DNA from: Amaranthus tricolor
Taxonomy: Eukaryota; Streptophyta; Magnoliopsida; Caryophyllales; Amaranthaceae
Length of the DNA: 64,000 bases
Reading direction: 5' to 3'
Assembly (NCBI RefSeq): GCF_026212465.1
Contig: NC_080056.1
Span: forward strand, 26,183,249-26,247,248
Position numbers and translations under genes: made by a program
The notes under the pieces: generated by a model
The model's database searches: none
Seen by the model: the letters and a program-made list of their open reading frames with translations, nothing else
Told to the model about the DNA's origin: nothing
In this document: piece after piece, positions 23,289 to 35,743 of the stretch
How the letters are laid out: each line of letters starts with the position of its first letter
How positions within the stretch are numbered: position 1 is the stretch's first letter

Positions 23289-25302
23289 AATTTAACACGT
23301 AATTTCAAGCATATGAGTAGGATTTTCAATTCTAACCACTTCAACACAATAATATATACCAAACAGTGTTGTGTGCCAAGTTTCGTGCAAAACAAACCAA
23401 GTTTTGGCTATTTTATGCGCAAAAGAGCCGAAAATGCTAAAAAACGCATAAAATCGCAACTTAACAAGTAATTTCTAGCATATGAGTATGACTTTCTATT
23501 CTAACCACTTCAACACAAGAATATATACCAAATAGTGTTGTGTTCCAAATTTCGTGCAAAAAAAACCAAGTTTGAGCTACTTTATGCGTGAAAGTGCCAA
23601 AAAAGTTTAAAAACGCATAAAATCGCAACTTAACACGTAATTTCTATCATATGACTATGATTTTTAATTCTAACCACTTCCACACAATAATATATATTAA
23701 ATAGAGTTGTGTGCCAAGTTTCGTGCAAAACAAACCAAGTTTGAGCTACTTTATGCGCAAAAAACGCCAAAAACACTTAAAAACCCATAAAATCGCAACT
23801 TAACACGTAATTTCTAGCATATGAGTTTGATTTTCAATTCTAACCACTTCAACACAATAATAATTATAGAATAGTGTTGCGTGCCAAGTTTCGTGCAAAA
23901 CAAACCAAGTTCGAGGTACTTTATGCGCAAAAGTGCTAAAAATGCTTTAAAACCCTTAAAATCGCAAATTAACACGTAATTTCTACCATTTGACTATGAT
24001 TTTCAATTCTAACCACTTAAACACAATAATATATACCAAATAGTTTTGTATGCCAAGTTCCGTGCAAAACAAACCAAGTTTGCTACTTTATGCGAAAAAC
24101 GCCAAAAACGCTTAAAAACTCTTAAAATCGCAATTTAACATGTAGATTCTAGCATATGAGTAAGATTTTCAATTCTAACCACTTCAACACAATAATACAT
24201 ACCAAATAGTGTTGTGTGCCAAGTTTCGTGCAAAACAAACCAAGTTTGAGCTACTTTATGCACAAAAGTGCTAAAAACGCTTAAAAACCCATAAAATCGC
24301 AACTTAACACGTAATTTCTAGCATATGAGTATGATTTTAAATTCTAACCACTTCAACACAATAATATATACAGGATTGTGTTGCGTGCCAAGTTTCGTGC
24401 AAAACAAACCAAGTTACATTATTCGCAAAAGTGCTAAAAATGCTTTAAAACCCTTAAAATCGCTACTTAACACGTAATTTCAAGCATTTGACTATGATTT
24501 TAAATTCTACCAACTTAATCACAATAATATATACCAAATAGTTTTGTGTGCCAAGTTCCGTGCAAAACAAACCAAGTTTGCAACTTTATGCGAAAAACGC
24601 CAAAAACGCTTAAAAACCCTTAAAATCGCAATTTAACACGTAATTTCAAGCATATGAGTATGATTTTAAATTCTAACCACTTCAACACAATAATACATAC
24701 CAAATAGTGTTGTGTGCCAAGTTTGGTGCAAAACAAACCAAGTTTGGGCTACTTTATTCGCAAAAACGCCAAAAACACTTAAAAACCCATAAAATCGCAA
24801 CTTAACACGTAATTTCTAGCATATGAGTATGATTTTCAATTCTAACCACTTCAACACAATAATATATACAGAATAGTGTTGCGTTTTAAGTTTCGTGCAA
24901 AACAAACCAAGTTTGAGCTACTTTATGCGCAAAAGTGCTAAAAATGCTTTAAAACCCTTAAAATCGCAACATAACACGTAATTTCTAGCATTTGACTATG
25001 ATTTTCAATTCTAACCAATTAAAAACAATAATATATACCAAATAGTTTTGTGTGCCAAGTTTCGTGCAAAACAAACCAAGTTTTAGCTATTTTATGCGCA
25101 AAAGTGCCAAAAACGCTTAAAAACCTTTAAAATCGCAACTTAACACGTAATTTCTAGCATTTGACAATGATTTTCAATTCTACCCACTTAATCACAATAA
25201 AATATACCAAATAGTTTTGTGTGCCAAGTTCCGTGCAAAAGAAACCAAGCTTGCAACTTTATGCGAAAAACGCCAAAAACGCTTAAAAACTCTTAAAATC
25301 GC
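23289..25302 (-). repeat. HOR unit, 12-mer, starts with a k9/k1 hybrid
   Basis: The same k9/k1 hybrid start as the previous unit, then k2-k12 complete, 2,014 bp. k4 again has gagtttgattttc and aattatagaatag. The second half carries k9 with tttattcgc and k12 with aagaaaccaagcttgc. Confidence 0.85.
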
Positions 25303-27316
25303 AATTTAACACGAAATTTCTAGCATATGAGTAGGATTTTCAATTCTAACCACTTCAACACAATAATATATACCAAACAGTGTTGTGTGCCAAGTTTCGT
25401 GCAAAACAAACCAAGTTTTGGCTATTTTATGCGCAAAAGAGCCGAAAATGCTAAAAAACGCATAAAATCGCAACTTAACAAGTAATTTCTAGCATATGAG
25501 TATGATTTTCTATTCTAACCACTTCAACACAAGAATATATACCAAATAGGGTTGTGTTCAAAATTTCGTGCAAAAAAAACCAAGTTTGAGCTACTTTATG
25601 TGTGAAAGTGCCAAAAAAGTTTAAAAACGCATAAAATCGCAACTTAACACGTAATTTCTATCATATGACTATGATTTATAATTCTAACCACTTCCACACA
25701 ATAATATATATTAAATAGAGTTGTGTGCCAAGTTTCGTGCAAAACAAACCAAGTTTGAGCTACTTTATGCGCAAAAACGCCAAAAACACTTAAAAACCCA
25801 TAAAATCGCAACTTAACACGTAATTTCTAGCATATGAGTACGATTTTCAATTCTAACCACTTCAACACAATAATATATACAGAATAGTGTTGCGTGCCAA
25901 GTTTCGTGCAAAACAAACCAAGTTCGAGCTACTTTATGCGCAAAAGTGCTAAAAATGCTTTAAAACCCTTAAAATCGCAAATTAACACGTAATTTCTACC
26001 ATTTGACTATGATTTTCAATTCTAACCACTTAAACACAATAATATATACCAAATAGTTTTGTATGCCAAGTTCCGTGCAAAACAAACCAAGTTTGCTACT
26101 TTATGCGAAAAACGCCAAAAACGCTTAAAAACTCTTAAAATCGCAATTTAACATGTAGATTCTAGCATATGAGTATGATTTTCAATTCTAACCACTTCAA
26201 CACAATAATACATACCAAATAGTGTTGTGTGCCAAGTTTCGTGCAAAACAAACCAAGTTTGAGCTACTTTATGCACAAAAGTGCTAAAAACGCTTAAAAA
26301 CCCATAAAATCGCAACTTAACACGTAATTTCTAGCATATGAGTATGATTTTAAATTCTAACCACTTCAACACAATAATATATATAGAATAGTGTTGCGTG
26401 CCAAGTTTCGTGCAAAACAAACCAAGTTACATTATTCGCAAAAGTGCTAAAAATGCTTTAAAAACCCTTAAAATAGCTACTTAACACGTAATTTCAAGCA
26501 TTTGACTATGATTTTAAATTCTACCAACTTAATCACAATAATATATACCAAATTGTTTTGTGTGCCAAGTTCCGTGCAAAACAAACCAAGTTTGCAACTT
26601 TATGCGAAAAACGCCAAAAACGCTTAAAAACTCTTAAAATCGCAATTTAACACGTAATTTCAAGCATATGAGTATGATTTTAAATTCTAACCACTTCAAC
26701 ACAATAATACATACCAAATAGTGTTGTGTGCCAAGTTTGGTGCAAAACAAACCAAGTTTGGGCTACTTTATTCGCAAAAACGCCAAAAACACTTAAAAAC
26801 CCATAAAATCGCAACTTAACACGTAATTTCTAGCATATGAGTATGATTTTCAATTCTAACCACTTCAACACAATAATATATACAGAATAGTGTTGCGTTT
26901 TAAGTTTCGTGCAAAACAAACCAAGTTTGAGCTACTTTATGCGCAAAAGTGCTAAAAATGCTTTAAAACCCTTAAAATCGCAACATAACACGTAATTTCT
27001 AGCATTTGACTATGATTTTCAATTCTAACCAATTAAAAACAATAATATATACCAAATAGTTTTGTGTGCCAAGTTTCGTGCAAAACAAACCAAGTTTTAG
27101 CTATTTTATGCGCAAAAGTGCCAAAAACGCTTAAAAACCTTTAAAATCGCAACTTAACACGTAATTTCTAGCATTTGACAATAATTTTCAATTCTACCCA
27201 CTTAATCACAATAATATATACCAAATAGTTTTGTGTGCCAAGTTCCGTGCAAAAGAAACCAAGCTTGCAACTTTATGCGAAAAACGCCAAAAACGCTTAA
27301 AAACTCTTAAAATCGC
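25303..27316 (-). repeat. HOR unit, 12-mer
   Basis: k1-k12 complete, 2,014 bp. k2 has atagggttgtgttcaaaatttc and tttatgtgtgaaag. k4 has gagtacgatttt. k7 starts normally, and k8 reads aaattgttttg. Confidence 0.88.
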
Positions 27317-29332
27317 AATTTAACACGAAATTTCTAGCATATGAGTAGGATTTTCAATTCTAACCACTTCAACACAATAATATATACCAAACAGTGTTGT
27401 GTGCCATGTTTCGTGCAAAACAAACCAAGTTTTGGCTATTTTATGCGCAAAAGAGCCGAAAATGCTAAAAAACGCATAAAATCGCAACTTAACAAGTAAT
27501 TTCTAGCATATGAGTATGATTTTCTATTCTAACCACTTCAACACAAGAAAATATACCAAATAGTGTTGTGTTCCAAATTTCGTGCAAAAAAAAACCAAGT
27601 TTGAGCTACTTTATGCGTGAAAGTGTCAAAAATGTTTAAAAACGCATAAAATCGCAACTTAACACGTAATTTCTATCATATGACTATGATTTTTAATTCT
27701 AACCACTTCCACACAATAATATATATTAAATAGAGTTGTGTGCCAAGTTTCGTGCAAAACAAACCAAGTTTGAGCTACTTTATGCGCAAAAACGCCAAAA
27801 ATACTTAAAAACCCATAAAATCGCAACTTAACACGTAATTTCTAGCATATGAGTACGATTTTCAATTCTAACCACTTCAACACAATAATATATACAGAAT
27901 AGTGTTGCGTGCCAAGTTTCGTGCAAAACAAACCAAGTTCGAGGTACTTTATGCGCAAAAGTGCTAAAAATGCTTTAAAACCCTGAAAATCGCAAATTAA
28001 CACGTAATTTCTACCATTTGACTATGATTTTCAATTCTAACCACTTAAACACAATAATATATACCAAATAGTTTTGTATGCCAAGTTCCGTGCAAAACAA
28101 ACCAAGTTTGCTACTTTATGCGAAAAACGCCAAAAACGCTTAAAAACTCTTAAAATCGCAATTTAACATGTAGATTCTAGCATATGAGTATGATTTTCAA
28201 TTCTAACCACTTCAACACAATAATACATACCAAATAGTGTTGTGTGCCAAGTTTCGTGCAAAACAAACCAAGTTTGAGCTACTTTATGCACAAAAGTGCT
28301 AAAAACGCTTAAAACCCATAAAATCGCAACTTAACACGTAATTTCTAGCATATGAGTACGATTTTAAATTCTAACCACTTCAACACAATAATATATACAG
28401 GATTGTGTTGCATGCCAAGTTTCGTGCAAAACAAACCAAGTTACATTATTCGCAAAAGTGCTAAAAATGCTTTAAAACCCTTAAAATCGCTACTTAACAC
28501 GTAATTTCAAGCATTTGACTATGATTTTAAATTCTACCAACTTAATCACAATAATATATACCAAATAGTTTTGTGTGCCAAGTTCCGTGCAAAAAAAACC
28601 AAGTTTGAGCTACTTTATGTGTGAAAGTGCCAAAAAAGTTTAAAAACGCATAAAATCGCAACTTAACACGTAATTTCTATCATATGACTATGATTTTTAA
28701 TTCTAACCCCTTCCACACAATAATATATATTAAATAGAGTTGTGTGCCAAGTTTCGTGTAATACAAACCAAGTTTGAGCTACTTTATGCGCAAAAACGCC
28801 AAAAACACTTAAAAACCCATAAAATCGCAACTTAACACGTAATTTCTAGCATATGAGTATGATTTTCAATTCTAACCACTTCAACACAATAATATATACA
28901 GAATAGTGTTGCGTTTTAAGTTTCGTGCAAAACAAACCAAGTTTGAGCTACTTTATGCGCAAAAGTGCTAAAAATGCTTTAAAACCCTTAAAATCGCAAC
29001 TTAACACGTAATTTCTAGCATTTGACTATGATTTTCAATTCTAACCAATTAAAAACAATAATATATACCAAATAGTTTTGTGTGCCAAGTTTCGTGCAAA
29101 ACAAACCAAGTTTTAGCTATTTTATGCGCAAAAGTGCCAAAAATGCTTAAAAACCTTTAAAATCGCAACTTAACACGTAATTTCTAGCATTTGACAATGA
29201 TTTTCAATTCTACCCACTTTATCACAATAATATATACCAAATAGTTTTGTGTGCCAAGTTCCGTGCAAAAGAAACCAAGCTTGCAACTTTATGCGAAAAA
29301 CGCCAAAAACGCTTAAAAACTCTTAAAATCGC
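27317..29332 (-). repeat. HOR unit, 12-mer with a k8/k2 hybrid and k3 replacing k9
   Basis: k1-k7, then a monomer beginning as k8 (ttcaagcatttgac, taccaacttaatc) and ending as k2 (gtgcaaaaaaaacc, tttatgtgtgaaag), then k3 (gtgtaatacaaacc), k10, k11, k12. The length (2,016 bp) is that of a normal 12-mer because k9 is replaced by k3. k1 has gtgccatgtttcg. Confidence 0.82.
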
Positions 29333-32300
29333 AATTTAACACGAAATTTCTAGCATATGAGTAGGATTTTCAATTCTAACCACTTCAACACAATAATATA
29401 TACCAAACAGTGTTGTGTGCCAAGTTTCGTGCAAAACAAACCAAGTTTTGGCTATTTTATGCGCAAAAGAGCCGAAAATGCTAAAAAACGCATAAAATCG
29501 CAACTTAACAAGTAATTTCTAGCATATGAGTATGATTTTCTATTCTAACCACTTCAACACAAGAATATATACCAAATAGGGTTGTGTTCAAAATTTCGTG
29601 CAAAAAAAACCAAGTTTGAGCTACTTTATGTGTGAAAGTGCCCAAAAAAGTTTAAAAACGCATAAAAATCGCAACTTAACACGTAATTTCTATCATATGA
29701 CTATGATTTTTAATTCTAACCACTTCCACACAATAATATATATTAAATAGAGTTGTGTGCCAAGTTTCGTGTAATACAAACCAAGTTTGAGCTACTTTAT
29801 GCGCAAAAACGCCAAAAACACTTAAAAACCCATAAAATCGCAACTTAACACGTAATTTCTAGCATATGAGTATGATTTTCAATTCTAACCACTTCAACAC
29901 AATAATATATACAGAATAGTGTTGCGTGCCAAGTTTCGTGCAAAACAAACCAAGTTCGAGGTACTTTATGCGCAAAAGTGCTAAAAATGCTTTAAAACCC
30001 TTAAAATCGCAAATTAACACGTAATTTCTACCATTTGACTATGATTTTCAATTCTAACCACTTAAACACAATAATATATACCAAATAGTTTTGTATGCCA
30101 AGTTCCGTGCAAAACAAACCAAGTTTGCTGCTTTATGCGAAAAACGCCAAAAACGCTTAAAAACTCTTAAAATCGCAATTAAACATGTAGATTCTAGCAT
30201 ATGAGTATGATTTTCAATTCTAACCACTTCAACACAATAATACATACCAAATAGTGTTGTGTGCCAAGTTTCGTGCAAAACAAACAAAGTTTGAGCTACT
30301 TTATGCACAAAAGTGCTAAAAACGCTTAAAAACCCATAAAATCACAACTTAACACGTAATTTCTAGCATATGAGTATGATTTTAAATTCTAACCACTTCA
30401 ACACAATAATATATACAAAATAGTGTGGCGTGCCAAGTTTCGTGCAAAACAAACCAAGTTACATTATTCGCAAAAGTGCTAAAAATGCTTCAAAATCCTT
30501 AAAATCGCTACTTAACACGTAATTTCAAGCATTTGACTATGATTTTAAATTCTACCCACTTAATCACAATAATATATACCAAATAGTTTTGTGTGCCAAG
30601 TTCCGTGCAAAACAAACCAAGTTTGCAACTTTATGCGAAAAACGCCAAAAACGCTTAAAAACTCTTAAAATCGTAATTTAACACGTAATTTCGAGCATAT
30701 GAGTATGATTTTAAATTCTAACCACTTCAACACAATAATACATACCAAATAGTGTTGTGTGCCAAGTTTGGTGCAAAACAAACCAAGTTTGAGCTACTTT
30801 ATGCGCAAAAACGCCAAAAACACTTAAAAACCCATAAAATCGCAACTTAACACGTAATTTCTAGCATATGAGTATGATTTTCAATTCTAACCACTTCAAC
30901 ACAATAATAATTATAGAATAGTGTTGCGTGCCAAGTTTCGTGCAAAACAAACCAAGTTCGAGGTACTTTATGCGCAAAAGTGCTAAAAATGCTTTAAAAC
31001 CCTTAAAATCGCAAATTAACACGTAATTTCTACCATTTGACTATGATTTTCAATTCTAACCACTTAAACACAATAATATATACCAAATAGTTTTGTATGC
31101 CAAGTTCCGTGCAAAACAAACCAAGTTTGCTACTTTATGCGAAAAACGCCAAAAACGCTTTAAAACTCTGAAAATCGCAATTTAACATGTAGATTCTAGC
31201 ATATGAGTATGATTTTCAATTCTAACCACTTCAACACAATAATACATACTAAATAGTGTTGTGTGCCAAGTTTCGTGCAAAACAAACCAAGTTTGAGCTA
31301 CTTTATGCACAAAAGTGCTAAAAACGCTAAAAAACTCTTAAAATCGCAATTTAACACGTAATTTCAAGCATATGAGTATGATTTTAAATTCTAACCACTT
31401 CAACACAATAATATATACAGGATAGTGTTGCGTGCCAAGTTTCGTGCAAAACAAACCAAGTTACATTATTCGCAAAAGTGCTAAAAATGCTTTAAAACCC
31501 TTAAAATCGCTACTTAACACGTAATTTCAAGCATTTGACTATGATTTTAAATTCTACCAACTTAATCACAATAATATATACCAAATGGTTTTGTGTGCCA
31601 AGTTCCGTGCAAAACAAACCAAGTTTGCAACTTTATCCGAAAAACGCCAAAAACGCTTAAAAACTCTTAAAATCGCAATTTAACACGTAATTTCAAGCAT
31701 ATGAGTATGATTTTAAATTCTAACCACTTCAACACAATAATACATACCAAATAGTGTTGTGTGCCAAGTTTGGTGCAAAACAAACCAAGTTTGGGCTACT
31801 TTATTCGCAAAACGCCAAAAACACTTAAAAACCCATAAAATCGCAACTTAACACGTAATTTCTAGCATATGAGTATGATTTTCAATTCTAACCACTTCAA
31901 CACAATAATATATACAGAATAGTGTTGCGTTTTAAGTTTCGTGCAAAACAAACCAAGTTTGAGCTACTTTATGAGCAAAAGTGCTAAAAATGCTTTAAAA
32001 CCCTTAAAATCGCAACATAACACGTAATTTCTAGCATTTGACTATGATTTTCAATTCTAACCAATTAAAAACAATAATATATACCAAATAGTTTTGTGTG
32101 CCAAGTTTCGTGCAAAACAAACCAAGTTTTAGCTATTTTATGCGCAAAAGTGCCAAAAACGCTTAAAAACCTTTAAAATCGCAACTTAACACGTAATTTC
32201 TAGCATTTGACAATGATTTTCAATTCTACCCACTTAATCACAATAATATATACCAAATAGTTTTGTGTGCCAAGTTCCGTGCAAAAGAAACCAAGCTTGC

Positions 32301-32348
32301 AACTTTATGCGAAAAACGCCAAAAACGCTTAAAAACTCTTAAAATCGC
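29333..32348 (-). repeat. HOR unit, 18-mer with a duplicated 6-monomer block
   Basis: Order k1-k9, then k4-k12: the block k4 to k9 occurs twice, adding about 1.0 kb (3,016 bp in total). The first k9 has a k3-like end (tttgagctactttatgcgc), which would explain why k4 follows it. The second k6 ends aaaaaactctt, like k8. Confidence 0.82.
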
Positions 32349-35052
32349 AATTTAACACGAAATTTCTAGCATATGAGTAGGATTTTAAATTCTAACCACT
32401 TCAACACAATAATATATACCAAACAGTGTTGTGTGCCAAGTTTCGTGCAAAACAAACCAAGTTTTGGCTATTTTATGCGCAAAAGAGCCGAAAATGCTAA
32501 AAAACGCATAAAATCGCAACTTAACAAGTAATTTCTAGCATATGAGTATGATTTTCTATTCTAACCACTTCAACACAAGAATATATACCAAATAGTGTTG
32601 TGTTCCAAATTTCGTGCAAAAAAAACCAAGTTTGAGCTACTTTATGCGTGAAAGTGCCAAAAATGTTTAAAAACGCATAAAATCGCAACCTAACACGTAA
32701 TTTCTATCATATGACTATGATTTTTAATTCTAACCACTTCCAGACAATAATATATATTAAATAGAGTTGTGTGCCAAGTTTCGTGCAAAACAAACCAAGT
32801 TTGAGCTACTTTATGCGCAAAAACGCCAAAAACACTTAAAAACCCATAAAATCGCAACTTAACACGTAATTTCTACACGTAATTTCTAGCATATGAGTAC
32901 CGATTTTCAATTCTAACCACTTCAACACAATAATATATACAGAATAGTGTTGCGTGCCAAGTTTCGTGCAAAACAAACCAAGTTCGAGCTACTTTATGCG
33001 CAAAAGTGCTAAAAATGCTTTAAAACCCTGAAAATCGCAAATTAACACGTAATTTCTACCATTTGACTATGATTTTCAATTCTAACCACTTAAACACAAT
33101 AATATATACCAAATAGTTTTGTATGCCAAGTTCCGTGCAAAAACAAACCAAGTTTGCTACTTTATGCGAAAAACGCCAAAAACGCTTAAAAACTCTTAAA
33201 ATCGCAATTTAAAATGTAGATTCTAGCATATGAGTATGATTTTCAATTCTAACCACTTCAACACAATAATACATACCAAATAGTGTTGTGTGCCAAGTTT
33301 CGTGCAAAACAAACCAAGTTTGAGCTACTTTATGCCCAAAAGTGCTAAAAACACTTAAAAACCCATAAAATCGCAACTTAACACGTAATTTCTAGCATAT
33401 GAGAATGATTTTAAATTCTAACCACTTCAACACAATAATATATACAGAATAGTGTTGCGTGCCAAGTTTCGTGCAAAACAAAACAAGTTACATTATTCTT
33501 AAAAGTGCTAAAAATGCTTTAAAACCCTTAAAAATCGCTACTTAACACGTAATTTCAAGCATTTGACTATGATTTTAAATTCTACCCACTTAATCACAAT
33601 AATATATACCAAATAGTTTTGTGTGCCAAGTTCCGTGCAAAACAAACCAAGTTTGCAACTTTATGCGAAAAACGCCAAAAACGCTTAAAAAGTCTTAAAA
33701 TCGCAATTAAACACGTAATTTCAAGCATATGAGTATGATTATAAATTCTAACCACTTCAACACAATAATACATACCAAATAGTGTTGTGTGCCAAGTTTG
33801 GTGCAAAAACAAACCAAGTTTGGGCTACTTTATGCGCAAAAACGCCAAAAACACTTAAAAACCCATAAAATCGCAAAACACGTAATTTCTAGCATATGAG
33901 TATGATTTTCAATTCTAACCACTTCAACACAATAATATATACAGAATAGTGTTGCGTTTTAAGTTTCGTGCAAAACAAACCAAGTTTGAGCTACTTTATG
34001 CGCAAAAGTGCTAAAAATTGTTTAAAACCCTTAAAATCGCAACTTAACACGTAATTTCTAGCATTTGACTATGATTTTCAATTCTAACCAATTAAAAACA
34101 ATAATATATACCAAATAGTTTTGTGTGCCAAGTTTCGTGCAAAACAAACCATGTTTTAGCTATTTTATGCGCAAAAGTGCCAAAAAATGCTTAAAAACCT
34201 TTAAAATCGCAACTTAACACGTAATTTCTAGCATTTGACAATGATTTTCAATTCTAACCCACTTAATCACAATAATATATACCAAATAGGTTTGTGTGCC
34301 AAGTTCCGTGCAAAACAAACCAAGTTTGCAACTTTATGCGAAAAACGCCAAAAACGCTTAAAAAACTCTTAAAATCGCAATTTAACACATAATTTCAAGC
34401 ATATGAGTATGATTTAAAATTCTAACCACTTAAACACAATAATACATACCAAATAGTGTTGTGTGCCAAGTTTGGTGCAAAACAAACCAAGTTTGGGCTA
34501 CTTTATGCGCAAAAACGCCAAAAACACTTAAAAACCCATAAAATCGCAACTTAACACGTAATTTCTAGCATATGAGTATGATTTTCAATTCTAACCACTT
34601 CAACACAATAATATATACAGAATAGTGTTGCGTTTTAAGTTTCGTGCAAAACAAACCAAGTTTGAGCTACTTTATGCGCAAAAGTGCTAAAAATGCTTTA
34701 AAACCCTTAACATCGCAACTTAACACGTAATTTCTAGCATTTGACTATGATTTTCAATTCTAACCAATTAAAAACAATAATATATACCAAATAGTTTTGT
34801 GTGCCAAGTTTCGTGCAAAACAAACCAAGTTTTAGCTATTTTATGCGCAAAAGTGCCAAAAATGCTTAAAAACCTTTAAAATCGCAACTTAACACGTAAT
34901 TTCTAGCATTTGACAATGATTTTCAATTCTACCCACTTAATCACAATAATATATACCAAATAGTTTTGTGTGCCAAGTTCCGTGCAAAAGAAACCAAGCT
35001 TGCAACTTTATGCGATAAACGCCAAAAACGCTTAAAAAACTCTTAAAATCGC
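32349..35052 (-). repeat. HOR unit, 16-mer, copy 1 of the 10.1-kb duplication
   Basis: k1-k12 followed by a second k9-k10-k11-k12, 2,704 bp. Private marks include a 13-bp direct duplication near 32872, tttatgcccaaaag, attcttaaaag, a 6-bp deletion in cgcaaaacacg near 33876, and ccatgttttag. The copy about 10.1 kb downstream shares all but the 13-bp duplication. Confidence 0.85.
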
Positions 35053-35743
35053 AATTTAACACGAAATTTCTAGCGTATGAGTAGGATTTTCAATTCTAAC
35101 CACTTCAACACAATAATATATACCAAACAGTGTTGTGTGCCAAGTTTCGTGCAAAACAAACCAAGTTTTGGCTACTTTATGCGCAAAAGAGCCGAAAATG
35201 CCAAAAAACGCATAAAATCGCAACTTAACAAGTAATTTCTAGCATATGAGTATGACTTTCTATTCTAACCACTTCAACACAAGAATATATACCAAATAGT
35301 GTTGTGTTCCAAATTTCGTGCAAAAAAAACCAAGTTTAAAAATCGCAACTTAACCACTTTATGCGTGAAAGTGCCAAAAAAGTTTAAAAACGCATAAAAT
35401 CGCAACTTAACACGTAATTTCTATCATATGACTATGATTTATAATTCTAACCACTTCCACACAATAATATATATTAAATAGAGTTGTGTGCGAAGTTTCG
35501 TGCAAAACAAACTAAGTTTGAGCTACTTTATGCGCAAAAACGCCAAAAACACTTAAAAACCCATAAAATCGCAACTTAACACGTAATTTCTAGCATATGA
35601 GTATGATTTTCAATTCTAACCACTTGCAACACAATAATATATACAGAATAGTGTTGCGTGCCAAGTTTCGTGCAAAACAAACCAAGTTCGAGCTACTTTT
35701 ATGCGCAAAAGTGCTAAAAATGCTTTAAAACCCTCAAAATCGC
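35053..35743 (-). repeat. HOR remnant, 4-mer (k1-k4)
   Basis: k1-k4 only, 691 bp, followed by a k5/k1 hybrid that starts the next unit. k2 contains a small internal insertion at 35338-35355. Confidence 0.82.
35338..35355 (-). other. Micro-insertion in k2 made of monomer-boundary sequence
   Basis: The usual tttgagctactttatgcg becomes tttaaaaatcgcaacttaacc followed by actttatgcg. The inserted aaaatcgcaacttaac is the sequence that normally joins two monomers, as expected from a short template switch. The identical event is at 45452-45469. Confidence 0.75.
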
